DNA from: an uncultured Clostridia bacterium
GTDB lineage: Bacteria; Bacillota; Clostridia; TANB77; CAG-508
Assembly: GCA_934120675.1 (NCBI GenBank)
Contig: CAKOUU010000012.1
Location: 1 to 50,135 of the forward strand
Direction: 5' to 3'
Length of the DNA stretch: 50,135 bases
The position numbers were made by a program, and so were the translations under genes. The notes beneath the pieces were generated by a model. It was given only the letters and a program-made list of their open reading frames with translations. It was not told the origin of the DNA and did no database searches. The stretch's first letter is position 1, and the number at the start of each line of letters is the position of its first letter. Positions 24,015 through 32,983 of the stretch are shown piece after piece.

Positions 24015-25742
24015 TTATTTTTGTTTCAATCTCAAATATCCAAGTTCTTCCCAACTATTATAAGCAAGATTAATTTTAAATACTAATTTAGGTTTAGCAC
24101 CAGCTCTGTTCTTATCAACAACACAAGCATAATATCTAACATCAGGATTTTCTGATTTTTCCAAATCAAAAAATTTAGTATCTACTTCTTTCAAAGAATA
24201 TTCATATTCGTCTAAATGTTCTCTTGTTATTTGTTTAAACAAGCATAAAGTATCTAAAACTTCTTTTACAGTTCTACTAACAGCTAAATCGTTAACATCC
24301 AAATTGATAGGTGATGTTGCATTTTCTGCTAATTGTAGTGAAGAACATATAAAGATATTAAAGTTTTGTGCTAAGTTTGAAAGTATTGTTGCTGTTTTCT
24401 TGATTTCTTCTGGGTTTCCAATATTGCTTGTATCAGTTTTTAGTGTATCATAAAATACATATTCAATATGTTCTTTGTAATAATAATTTATAATTACTTT
24501 TTTTAGTTCATCATTTGTATGGTCTGTTATATTAATAAAATATATTGAATTATCTATTTGTTTACTAGCCCAGTCTATTGCTTTTATTGTTTTGTTAAAT
24601 TCTGTTGATATTTCAGATAATCTTTTTATAAATTGTTTTTGTGTTTCGCCTTCTTCTTTTAAAACATATCCATTTTCGTCAAGTTTGGCATCTTTTTTAT
24701 GGTCAGGTCTAAATTTGAATTCTAGCAATTCTGTTTCTGAAACATGTACATCTTGTCCATGAATTTTTTTAATTTCTGGGTTATTTATAATTGTTGTAAT
24801 CAAGCATAATTTCATTTTTTCTTCTGACATTTCATTTGATATTATTAATACCTTTTTTTGATGTACCAATGCTGTATATGCCGCAATATCAATTGTTAGC
24901 CTACTTTTACCATTATTTGATGGCATTGCATATGCCATTGTTTCACCTTTTCTTATTCCTTTAAATACCTCTGTTAACACTGGAAATGGATAAGATAAAC
25001 CATTTGCCAGTTCATTTTCTCCACTTTCTAAGAAGTTTACAAGCCCATCACTTAAAACTGCTGACTTAAATTTTTGTGTTACTCTAACTTGTTCAATTGT
25101 ATCTTCAATTTCTTCGGGAGACATTTTGTCATATAGAGTGTAATCTGTAATTTCAACTATTTTTTCTTGTACACTTCTTTCAGGTGTTTCAGTATACGCT
25201 TTTCTAAGTATAAATAATTTTTTCAATTCATCATATACTTTTTCAATATTATAGTCCTTCCCCTTTACATTTTTTCTTAATTTATTTTTTAATTCATATA
25301 CTGCTTCTGAGTCTTTTGCAAAGTTAAATTTGTCCTTTGCTTTTTCTGATGAATATTTTGAGCCTTCATTAAATAGTACGCTTTTGTATATATTCAACAT
25401 TTCTGGGTCTTCAAAAACGCAGTCGTCAAATACAAAGTAATATTTAGAAATTAGTTTTGGATTATCCAATAACATTCCTATAAAAATTGTTTCTAACTGA
25501 GGATTACTTAATTGTTGTGGATATGTTCCATCATCTTCTTCCTCTTCTGGTCCAAATTCTAAAAATTCTTGTTCTTCTATTTTGGCTTTTTCTTCTTTGT
25601 CTTTTAATTCTCTCATTCTGCTAAGTGCTTCTAAAAAATTCTTTTTTGCTAGTAATTGTCTAATATTTGCTATTTCTATGCTATTTTCTTTTGTTACTTC
25701 TATACTGTCGAGTAAATCATATATTTTATCAATATTTTCCAT
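24015..25742 (-). CDS. DnaB-like RecA-fold ATPase/helicase
   Basis: 575 residues. The first 70 residues form a charged coiled coil. Residues 75-200 resemble the helical N-terminal domain of DnaB-type helicases (LETIFIGMLLDNPKLISKYY). The RecA-fold domain follows, with a Walker A-like loop AMPSNNGKSRL near residue 276, a Walker B-like YVFYDTLK, and a late VVDKNRAGAKPKL segment typical of replicative-helicase-like ATPases. The loop lacks the usual GxxxxGK spacing purity, so activity is likely but not certain. It lies 15 bases after valS on the same strand and would be the third gene of the T-box operon. It is probably an accessory helicase-like protein, not the main DnaB. Confidence 0.65.
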   Translation of the reverse strand: MENIDKIYDLLDSIEVTKENSIEIANIRQLLAKKNFLEALSRMRELKDKEEKAKIEEQEFLEFGPEEEEDDGTYPQQLSNPQLETIFIGMLLDNPKLISKYYFVFDDCVFEDPEMLNIYKSVLFNEGSKYSSEKAKDKFNFAKDSEAVYELKNKLRKNVKGKDYNIEKVYDELKKLFILRKAYTETPERSVQEKIVEITDYTLYDKMSPEEIEDTIEQVRVTQKFKSAVLSDGLVNFLESGENELANGLSYPFPVLTEVFKGIRKGETMAYAMPSNNGKSRLTIDIAAYTALVHQKKVLIISNEMSEEKMKLCLITTIINNPEIKKIHGQDVHVSETELLEFKFRPDHKKDAKLDENGYVLKEEGETQKQFIKRLSEISTEFNKTIKAIDWASKQIDNSIYFINITDHTNDELKKVIINYYYKEHIEYVFYDTLKTDTSNIGNPEEIKKTATILSNLAQNFNIFICSSLQLAENATSPINLDVNDLAVSRTVKEVLDTLCLFKQITREHLDEYEYSLKEVDTKFFDLEKSENPDVRYYACVVDKNRAGAKPKLVFKINLAYNSWEELGYLRLKQK

Positions 25743-25757
25743 ATTATTTTTCCTCCA

Positions 25758-28433
25758 TTATTTTAATCTTTCAACTACTTTAGCAAGCATATCTTTGTAT
25801 TTCTCTAGTTTGTCTTTTTCTTCTTGTATTTTCTTTTCTGGTGCTTTGTTTACAAATCCTGGATTTGAAAGCATTTTTTCACATCTTGCAACTTCTGATT
25901 CAAGTCTAGTTTTTTCTTCTTCTAGTCTCTTTCTTTCTTCTTCCATATCAACTAAATCTTCAAGTGGCATATATAATTCAATTCCGTCTTTTAGGATGCT
26001 TATTGCATTTTCTGGTATTCCAGCTTTGTCTTTTTGAACTACTATTTTCTCTCCAAGTCCTAATTTTAAGATGAAGTCTTTTGCTTCCCAAATTTCATTT
26101 TCATATTTTCTTGTTACAAATATTAATTCTGATTTCTTTGTTGGATGTATGTTCATATTTGCTCTTACGTTTCTTATTTCTGTAATAATTTCTTTTATTT
26201 TTTCAACTGTTTGTTCCTCATCATCAAATGCAAATTTTTCTCTTATTGTTGGCCATTTTGATACTATTAAGTCTGCTTCATTGTATTTTACTAGTTTGTC
26301 ATAAATTTCTGATGTTACAAATGGCATAAATGGATGTAATAATTTTAATGATGTTCCAAATACATGGTTTAATATATCACTTACAGCAACTTTTGTTTCT
26401 TCATTTTCGCTATAAATTCTTGTTTTAACCATTTCGATATACCAGTCACAGAATTCGTTCCAAATGAAGTTATAAATTTTGTCAATTGCAATTCCTAAAT
26501 CATAATTTTCAATATTTCTTGTGATGTCTGCTACTAATTTGTCTAATTTATTTAGTATCCATTTGTCTTCTATTGTTAATAAATCTGGGTTATATGTTTT
26601 TGTTTTGTGATTATATACTTTGTTACAAAATTCTTTTACTTTGTTTTCGTCTGGTGTATTCATTATTATGAATTTAGCAGCATTCCAAATTTTGTTTGCA
26701 AAGTTTGATGCTTGTTCTAGTTTTTCTGGCATATATCTGATGTCATTTCCCATTGTTGTTCCAGAAAGTACTGAAAATCTTAATGCGTCTGCACCATATT
26801 GGTCAATTATTTCAATTGGGTCAATTCCATTTCCTAATGATTTTGACATTTTTCTTCCTTGAGAATCTCTTACAATTCCGTGTACAACAACATCTTTAAA
26901 TGGATTTTTGTCTGTTAATTCTAATCCTTGTGTCATCATTCTTGATACCCAGAATGTTATAATATCATATCCTGTTACCAATACATTTGTTGGATAAAAT
27001 GTTTTATAGTCTTCTGATTCTGTGTTTGGCCAACCTAATGTTGAAAATGGCCATAATGCTGAACTGAACCATGTATCTAGTGAATCTTCGTCTTGATGTA
27101 ATTTACTAGAACCACATTTTTCACATTTTTCTGGCATTTGTTTTGCTACATGTATATGTCCACATTCGTCGCAATAATATACTGGAATTCTGTGTCCCCA
27201 CCATAATTGTCTTGATATACACCAGTCTTGGATATTATCTAACCAGTTAAAATACATTTTTTCGTATCTTTTTGGTACAAATTTAACTTCGTCATTTCTA
27301 ACTGCATCTGCTGCTCTTTTTGCTAAGTCTTTCATTGATACAAACCATTGCTCTGAAATTCTTGGTTCTATTGTGCTATGGCATCTATAGCATTTTCCAA
27401 CATTGTGTGTATAATCTTCAATTTTAACTAAGTTTCCTAGCTCTTGTAATTTTTCTACAATTAGTTTTCTTGCTTCTATTGCTGGCATTCCTTTATATTC
27501 AGGAACTAAATCTCCCATAATTGAACTATCGTCAAATACTTCTATAATTTCTAAGTTGTGTCTTAATCCTGCTTGATAATCATTTGGGTCATGAGCTGGT
27601 GTTATTTTAACACATCCTGTTCCAAATTCTTTTTCAACAAATTCGTCTGCAATTATTGGAATTTCTTTATTCATAATTGGTAAGATACATTTTTTACCTA
27701 CTAAATCTTTATATCTTTCATCATCTGGATGTACTGCAACTGCTGTATCTCCAAGCATTGTTTCAGGTCTTGTTGTTGCAACTATAATATATCTGTCTGG
27801 TTCACCTGCAATCTGATATCTAATATGCCATAAATGTGATGGTTCGTCTTCATATTCAACTTCTGCATCAGAAATTGTTGTATGACATGATGGACACCAG
27901 TTTATCATTTTTTTGCCTTTATAAATTAATCCTTTATTATACAATTGGATAAATTGTTCTAAAACTGCTTCTGATAGTCCCTCATCCATAGTAAATCTGT
28001 CTCTATCCCAGTCACATGAACATCCTAATCTTCTTTGTTGTTTTTTTATTGTTCCACCATATTCTTTAGTCCAAGCCCATGCTCTTTCTAAGAATTGTTC
28101 TCTTGTAATATCAGCTTTTGTTAAACCTTCTTCTTCTTTCATTTTAGCAACAACTTTTACTTCTGTCGCAATTGCTGCATGGTCTGAACCTGGAAGCCAT
28201 AACGTGTTGTATCCTTGCATTCTTTTAAATCTTATTAAAATATCTTGTATTGTGTCATCCAATGCATGTCCCATGTGTAATTTTCCTGTTACATTTGGTG
28301 GTGGCATCATTATACAGTAACTTTCTTTTGTTTTGTCCATGCTTGGCTTAAAGTAACCTTTTTCTTCCCATTCTTGATATAGTTTTTCTTCAAAATCTTG
28401 TGGATTGTACTTGTCTTTTAATTTTTTATCCAT
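25758..28433 (-). CDS. valS: Valine--tRNA ligase
   Basis: 891 residues, full length for ValS. Class I signatures: PPPNVTGKLHMGHALD near residue 45 (HIGH motif) and KMSKSLGNG near 528. The inserted editing domain, which removes mischarged Thr, lies near 190-340 (TTRPETMLGDTAVAVHP). Zinc-binding Cys pairs (CDECGHIH, CEKCGSSK) are present, and the C-terminal coiled-coil arm is intact (EEERKRLEEEKTRLESE). It charges tRNA-Val. AAGGAGG precedes the ATG. It is the second gene behind the Val T-box leader and follows the aldose-epimerase-like gene by 21 bases. Confidence 0.98.
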   Translation of the reverse strand: MDKKLKDKYNPQDFEEKLYQEWEEKGYFKPSMDKTKESYCIMMPPPNVTGKLHMGHALDDTIQDILIRFKRMQGYNTLWLPGSDHAAIATEVKVVAKMKEEEGLTKADITREQFLERAWAWTKEYGGTIKKQQRRLGCSCDWDRDRFTMDEGLSEAVLEQFIQLYNKGLIYKGKKMINWCPSCHTTISDAEVEYEDEPSHLWHIRYQIAGEPDRYIIVATTRPETMLGDTAVAVHPDDERYKDLVGKKCILPIMNKEIPIIADEFVEKEFGTGCVKITPAHDPNDYQAGLRHNLEIIEVFDDSSIMGDLVPEYKGMPAIEARKLIVEKLQELGNLVKIEDYTHNVGKCYRCHSTIEPRISEQWFVSMKDLAKRAADAVRNDEVKFVPKRYEKMYFNWLDNIQDWCISRQLWWGHRIPVYYCDECGHIHVAKQMPEKCEKCGSSKLHQDEDSLDTWFSSALWPFSTLGWPNTESEDYKTFYPTNVLVTGYDIITFWVSRMMTQGLELTDKNPFKDVVVHGIVRDSQGRKMSKSLGNGIDPIEIIDQYGADALRFSVLSGTTMGNDIRYMPEKLEQASNFANKIWNAAKFIIMNTPDENKVKEFCNKVYNHKTKTYNPDLLTIEDKWILNKLDKLVADITRNIENYDLGIAIDKIYNFIWNEFCDWYIEMVKTRIYSENEETKVAVSDILNHVFGTSLKLLHPFMPFVTSEIYDKLVKYNEADLIVSKWPTIREKFAFDDEEQTVEKIKEIITEIRNVRANMNIHPTKKSELIFVTRKYENEIWEAKDFILKLGLGEKIVVQKDKAGIPENAISILKDGIELYMPLEDLVDMEEERKRLEEEKTRLESEVARCEKMLSNPGFVNKAPEKKIQEEKDKLEKYKDMLAKVVERLK

Positions 28434-28454
28434 TTCTAATTCCTCCTTATTATT

Positions 28455-29306
28455 TTAAAATTTAATTGAATATTTACATTCAAACTCTTTATCTTTTGGT
28501 AATTCAATAATATTTTCTTTATCTTTATAAATTTGTGTACTATCTATTCTATCAGCTGTATTTTGCCAAGGCTCAATACAGACAAATGGAGCTCCTTTTT
28601 TTGACCATAACGCTAAATATGGAAATCCAGTAAAATCAAACTCCAATATTTTTTGATTTGTTTCATGATTTTGCAAAATTACTTTATTTGATTTTAATTT
28701 TTTCATAATTACTGCATCATTATCAAAAGTATCTTCTTTTAAGCATATTTTATTATCTTGTAAAATATTTTGTGCTTTTTCTGTATCTATTAAACCATTT
28801 TTCAATTTAAGAAACTCAATTTTATCTTCATTTTCTGAAAATACAATTTCGTATTCACCATTACTATAATCACAATTAAACGCTGGATGCCCACCTAATC
28901 CAAAATAGATTGTTTTATCATCAATGTTTTTTACTTTATAGGTTACTGTTAAAGTATCTCCTATTATTTCATATATAACATGTAATTCAAATTTATATGG
29001 ATATTTTTTTAGTGTTCCCTCATTATATTTTAACATATAGTGATGCTTATTTTCTGTTTTTGATATCTCTTCAAAGTCCATATCTCTTGCAAATCCATGT
29101 TGTGACATTTCATATATTTCTCCCTCTATTTGAGTTTGAGAGTTTTTTAGTTGGCCAACAATTGGAAATAGTATTGGTGCTTGTCTTTTCCAATATATAT
29201 TGCCATTACTATCTAACACTTTTGCTCCTTGAAATAACATTTCTTTGCCATTATATTGTATACTTATTAATTCTGCACCTGATTTTTTTGTTTGAATTTT
29301 TAGCAT
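28455..29306 (-). CDS. Aldose 1-epimerase family protein (LacX-like)
   Basis: 283 residues of the galactose-mutarotase beta-sandwich fold. Likely active-site residues: His in MSQHGFARD near 80, His in GLGGHPAF near 150 and Glu in CIEPWQN near 250. The LacX/YeaD branch acts on free or phosphorylated sugars. AAGGAGG precedes the ATG. Odd context: it is the first gene after the Val T-box and is co-transcribed with valS, though sugar epimerisation has no evident link to valine supply. Confidence 0.85.
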   Translation of the reverse strand: MLKIQTKKSGAELISIQYNGKEMLFQGAKVLDSNGNIYWKRQAPILFPIVGQLKNSQTQIEGEIYEMSQHGFARDMDFEEISKTENKHHYMLKYNEGTLKKYPYKFELHVIYEIIGDTLTVTYKVKNIDDKTIYFGLGGHPAFNCDYSNGEYEIVFSENEDKIEFLKLKNGLIDTEKAQNILQDNKICLKEDTFDNDAVIMKKLKSNKVILQNHETNQKILEFDFTGFPYLALWSKKGAPFVCIEPWQNTADRIDSTQIYKDKENIIELPKDKEFECKYSIKF

Positions 29307-29353
29307 TTTGAACCTCCTTTTTATATTTTATATGACACAATTCGAAATTTTTT

Positions 29354-29382
29354 AGGGATTGGGGGACGGGTCTTTAATCCCT
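29354..29382. repeat. GGGGAC palindromic element, copy 1
   Basis: AGGGATTGGGGGACGGG and its partner TCTTTAATCCCT form a hairpin (AGGGATT/AATCCCT). It is much more GC-rich than its surroundings and nearly identical to the two copies at 44547-44627. Confidence 0.7.
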
Positions 29383-29433
29383 TTTTTTCACAATGAAGAA
29401 TTGGAATTTAAAAATCTCTCTTTTTGTACACAA

Positions 29434-29700
29434 AAACTCGCCAATATGCTATTGTTTAGCATAAGGGCGAGTTTATATCTCACGGTACCACCTTAATTAT
29501 TATTCAAATTTATATTGTTAACATTTTGTGTCAATTACTTTATTTTAAATAATATCTCTTTTACTTTAACGCAGTATTACGGATAATCTTGAGTTTATTT
29601 TCGGATTATCAACTCCAAAGTTACTTTCCATTTATCTTTATTTTAGAAGCTTCCAGCCTTTGACTTCTATTCTCTTTAAATTAGTTTTAAATGTACTTCT
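29434..29700 (-). promoter_or_regulatory. T-box riboswitch, valine specifier
   Basis: The leader read on the minus strand has the T-box proper AAGGTGGTACCGTG (29481-29494), followed by a terminator stem ACTCGCC/GGCGAGT with T-run (29434-29475). Stem I starts near 29680 (AAAGAGAATAG). Its 3' side holds the specifier GTA (29622-29624), followed by A and CTTT, which pairs with the AAAG of the 5' side. GTA is a Val codon, fitting valS in the operon. Uncharged tRNA-Val should stabilise the antiterminator and turn on the operon. Confidence 0.9.
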
Positions 29701-29752
29701 CTTTTTCTTTGTTTTTCTTTATTTTGTACTTGTTTGTTTTTTATATATACTG

Positions 29753-29781
29753 ATTATATAACTTTTTGATATTTTTGTCTA
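29753..29781 (-). promoter_or_regulatory. Promoter of the T-box/valS operon
   Basis: Minus strand TAGACA (29776-29781), 17 bases, TATAAT (29753-29758). Transcription would start near 29745, about 65 bases before stem I. Confidence 0.65.
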
Positions 29782-29798
29782 GTAAATTTTTAACATTT

Positions 29799-31772
29799 CT
29801 AATCTTTTCCCAATATATATGGATCTGTCTCTGTTCCTGTTCCTGCTTTTATATAGACTCCAGATGTAAGAGAAACTACGGGGCGGACCCCCCAGCAATA
29901 GATGTAGTTATCACCCATGTAACCGTTGTAGTCCACAAAGCATACACTGTAGTTGTGGCTTGTAATAGCAGACGCAAGCCAATAACATGCTCCTGTACTT
30001 CTCATTCCAGTAGTTGCATCTTTGTTTCCAGTTATTTTATATGCTTCGTCATATGTCATTGTATGTATATCTTTTATTTGATTTTCATCCTTATCCGTTG
30101 TATCTGCTATTAAATCTTTCTGATTTTGATCTACATACATTTGCCAACTTCTTGGTTGATATGTACTATAATCTGTCTGTCTTTGTCCTCCTGATAATAT
30201 ATATTCTGCTCTGCTATTATCATATTTTTTTGTCCCAAAATATACAAAATTTTCCGGACTTCCCGCATGTGTTATTTTTTTTACATATGTTTTTCCATTT
30301 TCTTCTTTACTTTCTAATATTTGCCATCCTGAATATTTTGGTGTTCCCCATCCGCTTTGTGGTGTTACACTTTGATTTCTACTTGTTATTATATTTCCAT
30401 TATCTATATCTGATTTGTTTGCTGTATCTCCTTCATATGTAAATCCTCCAAATGTAAAGTTTAGTCCTGCTGTATTACTTGCTGTCTTTGATTTATTTAT
30501 ATTATATAAACTCTTGCTTTGCAATGCTTGTATTTCTTCTTGTGTCCAATTTCCTGCATCATATTGTACTATATTTTGTGCTGACATATATTGATTTACT
30601 ATTACTTCCTTTTCTTCACTAATTGTTTTACCATTATATGTTCCACTTACTTTAAATATATATTTTCCATTTGATGAAACTTGATATGGTACTGTTTTTG
30701 TATTATCAGATTTTAGAACTGCTGTACATTTGTTGCCTTCCAATGTTGCTATTATATTTATATACAATGTTGTTCCTTTTTCTTGTGTATTTGCATCAAG
30801 TGTACTTGTATTACTTGCACTATTGCTTGTACTTACTGCTATTGCTGTATATTGTATTTCTAGTTTCTTTGTTGTTACCTTTATATTTATATCATCTGTT
30901 ACTTTCTCTATCTTTATTTTTCCTGTATTAACATCAACTACATTATTTCCAGATGTTGTTACTGCTTGTCCTCCCATCGTTACTGTTATACCTGTTATTG
31001 CATAATTTCCCTCTGTTGACACTGTTGCCTCATATGTTTTGTTATATGCCGCTTTTGTTGCTTTATTATCTATTACTGCATTTTCTGCTAATGTTTTTGT
31101 TACATTATAATAATAATCATCTATTTTTATTGTTTTTTCTGTTTTATTTCCGTCTCCAGTTGTTATTACAAATTTATATTCTTTTCCTAATTCTACATAA
31201 TAATCTATTCCTAATGGTGTCTTTCTATTTTCCATTAATATTGAATCTTTACTAGCTTCTGGATAATCTACTCGTTTAAGTCCATTTACCTTATCTGTTA
31301 TTTTTATAAGTATTTTTACTTTTCCATTTTCTATTTTTTCTGTTTCATATTCAAATTCCAAACTACTTAAATTATATTCAGATGAACTTATTTCTAGATT
31401 CTGCCCTATTAAAAATTTTCCAGTTATATTGCTTTTATTCATTACAACTAATTTTCCATTTAATGATGCATCTTCTTTTATTGCCGGACTATAATCACTT
31501 GAAATTGCAGAACTTATCCATTCCTGCGTTACATCATCTAAACTCGCATTTCCTTTTTTATCTATCTGCAGACCATTCAATGCTAGTGTTAATTGCTCTT
31601 GCATTTCTGCTTGAATATGTGTCTTTTTCGCTTGTTTTACTCTTGCAAACAAACCATTTTTTCCACCTAATGTTGCTATTGCTATTCCAGCAAGCACCAA
31701 TAAAATAATAATTGTTATAATCAAAGCTACAAGCGTTATACCATTTTCTTTTTTTAATTTTAAAATCATCAT
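29799..31772 (-). CDS. Large pseudopilin-like surface protein with variable-type C-terminal domain
   Basis: 657 residues. The N-terminus is a type IV prepilin-like signal: LKKENGITLVALIITIIILL, where cleavage would fall after the Gly before ITLVAL, although position 5 lacks the usual Glu. A long mixed region of beta domains follows (residues 130-410). The C-terminal domain ends with CYWLASAITSH, a variable-looking stretch and GVRPVVSLTSG. This ending is common in large paralogous families of clostridial pseudopilin-like proteins and resembles the C-type-lectin-like fold. Residues 596-631 use C-ending codons unlike the rest of the gene. AAGGGGAG precedes two adjacent ATG codons (31772, 31769). 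No pilus assembly genes lie beside it. Confidence 0.7.
   Translation of the reverse strand: MMILKLKKENGITLVALIITIIILLVLAGIAIATLGGKNGLFARVKQAKKTHIQAEMQEQLTLALNGLQIDKKGNASLDDVTQEWISSAISSDYSPAIKEDASLNGKLVVMNKSNITGKFLIGQNLEISSSEYNLSSLEFEYETEKIENGKVKILIKITDKVNGLKRVDYPEASKDSILMENRKTPLGIDYYVELGKEYKFVITTGDGNKTEKTIKIDDYYYNVTKTLAENAVIDNKATKAAYNKTYEATVSTEGNYAITGITVTMGGQAVTTSGNNVVDVNTGKIKIEKVTDDINIKVTTKKLEIQYTAIAVSTSNSASNTSTLDANTQEKGTTLYINIIATLEGNKCTAVLKSDNTKTVPYQVSSNGKYIFKVSGTYNGKTISEEKEVIVNQYMSAQNIVQYDAGNWTQEEIQALQSKSLYNINKSKTASNTAGLNFTFGGFTYEGDTANKSDIDNGNIITSRNQSVTPQSGWGTPKYSGWQILESKEENGKTYVKKITHAGSPENFVYFGTKKYDNSRAEYILSGGQRQTDYSTYQPRSWQMYVDQNQKDLIADTTDKDENQIKDIHTMTYDEAYKITGNKDATTGMRSTGACYWLASAITSHNYSVCFVDYNGYMGDNYIYCWGVRPVVSLTSGVYIKAGTGTETDPYILGKD
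29878..29985 (-). other. Candidate variable region of a diversity-generating retroelement
   Basis: On the coding strand this stretch is rich in NNC codons (AGC CAC AAC TAC, then GAC TAC AAC, AAC TAC ATC, TGC), each of which can arise from AAC or AAT by changes at A. The rest of the gene uses NNT and NNA. It ends in GGGGGGTCCGCCCC, a GC block like the initiation site of mutagenic homing, followed by the conserved RPVVSL. No reverse transcriptase or template repeat is in the window. Confidence 0.45.
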
Positions 31773-31812
31773 TTGTTTTTCTCCCCTTCATATTTTAAAC
31801 ATGTCGTTATTT

Positions 31813-31852
31813 GTCACTTTTAATTATAAGTTATAGTGACATTAAAAGTCAA
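31813..31852. promoter_or_regulatory. Pilin-gene promoter with inverted repeats between divergent genes
   Basis: Minus strand TTGACT (31847-31852), 18 bases, TATAAT (31823-31828). Two inverted repeats overlap it: GTCACT/AGTGAC (31813-31818, 31835-31840) and ACTTTTAAT/ATTAAAAGT (31816-31824, 31841-31849). The divergent Cro/CI-type regulator is the obvious candidate to bind here. Confidence 0.55.
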
Positions 31853-31916
31853 TATATTTTTATGACAATTTGTGAAATAATTTATAAAAAATTTAAACAT
31901 TATCAAGGTGATTTTA

Positions 31917-32123
31917 ATGATAAAAGAAAAAAGAAAATTAAAAAATTTAACTCAGGAAGAAATGTCAGAAAAGTTGGGCATTTCATTAAGGCAATATGTA
32001 AGAATAGACAACGAAAAGGCTTTTCCACGAAGAGATATTTTAAAAAAACTAATTTTAGAATTAGACTTAACCAATGAGGAAATTGGAGAATATATTAAAA
32101 TTATAACAGAAAATTATGCATAA
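31917..32123 (+). CDS. Cro/CI-type helix-turn-helix regulator (68 residues)
   Basis: A compact single-domain DNA-binding protein. The helix-turn-helix is KNLTQEEMSEKLGISLRQYV, followed by RIDNEKAFPRRDILKKLILE. The ATG at 31917 has AAGGTGA in place; a GTG at 31908 is less likely. It is transcribed away from the pseudopilin-like gene, and the shared 115-base gap has inverted repeats over the pilin promoter. It therefore probably controls the pilin gene, itself or both. Confidence 0.8.
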   Translation: MIKEKRKLKNLTQEEMSEKLGISLRQYVRIDNEKAFPRRDILKKLILELDLTNEEIGEYIKIITENYA

Positions 32124-32186
32124 AATATTATAAATGTTTTTTAATCTATAGGTTAATTTCTTTTTATTTTATAAGATTATTAGCCC

Positions 32187-32233
32187 TAAAATTACATCGC
32201 ACGAAAAATTTAATAGGTAAATTTCCCGTGCAT
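32187..32233 (+). terminator. Terminator between the regulator gene and spoIIIAH
   Basis: GCACGAAAAATTT and AAATTTCCCGTGC form a stem with a short loop, followed by ATTTTTTTAT on the plus strand. It separates convergent genes and touches the spoIIIAH stop. Confidence 0.65.
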
Positions 32234-32237
32234 TTTT

Positions 32238-32942
32238 TTATTTATTAGAAATATGTATATTTTCAACTTTTGCGTTCATTTCTCTAGAAATTATATTTTG
32301 AATTTGAGCAACTTTTTCAGCAGTCAATTGATTATCCTTAACAACAATACTTATACTTTCACCATTAACAAAAATAATACTATCTTCAAAGCCCTTTGTC
32401 TTTATTAAATTTTCACATATCATAATACTGTTTTTTGTATCATTTATCTTTTTAATTTCCTCTGTTGCAGACTGTTTTTGTGTTTCCAATGAATTACTAC
32501 TATTTAGAATATTTTCATATGTTTCTAGCATTTGTGAATACATTGTATCTCTTTCCAATTTTGAAGTTGAAAAATAGTTTTCGTCACTATTAGAAACTTT
32601 AGTACTTGTTTCTACTATATTATTTTGATTTTTTTCTTCATTATTAGCATTACTGTTTTCTGCATTTGTAAGATTCTTATTTTCAGAATTTGATGTCTCA
32701 TTAGTGTTTTCACTCTTTGTACTATTTGCATTAGAAATATTTTCTTGATTTTCACTAACTACATTACTGCTAACCAATTGAGCATCACCAATATTAGCCA
32801 TTTTATCAAGTTCTTCCTCTGAACTTGCAGTCTGAACAGCACTTTTTAAATCTCCATTTGCTGTAAAATTCATATATCCTGCAACAACTAACATCAAAGC
32901 CGTAACATATATTATAACCTGATTTTTCTTTAAAAATTTCAT
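32238..32942 (-). CDS. spoIIIAH: Stage III sporulation protein AH (SpoIIIAH)
   Basis: 234 residues. An N-terminal membrane helix (IIYVTALMLVVAGYMNF) is followed by a Ser/Asn-rich linker and the conserved C-terminal YscJ/FliF-like ring-building domain (SKLERDTMYSQMLETYENIL and GFEDSIIFVNGESISIVVK). SpoIIIAH sits in the mother-cell membrane and joins the forespore protein SpoIIQ to form the feeding channel. It is the last gene of the operon, 41 bases after spoIIIAG. Confidence 0.92.
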   Translation of the reverse strand: MKFLKKNQVIIYVTALMLVVAGYMNFTANGDLKSAVQTASSEEELDKMANIGDAQLVSSNVVSENQENISNANSTKSENTNETSNSENKNLTNAENSNANNEEKNQNNIVETSTKVSNSDENYFSTSKLERDTMYSQMLETYENILNSSNSLETQKQSATEEIKKINDTKNSIMICENLIKTKGFEDSIIFVNGESISIVVKDNQLTAEKVAQIQNIISREMNAKVENIHISNK

Positions 32943-32983
32943 TTTTTATTTTCCTCCTTTTTTCATTTTTATGTAAAGCGATA

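Noticed and set aside
29800..31700. Several long plus-strand open frames rich in Leu, Tyr and Phe
   Set aside because: They are antisense shadows of the low-GC pseudopilin-like gene; none has a ribosome site.
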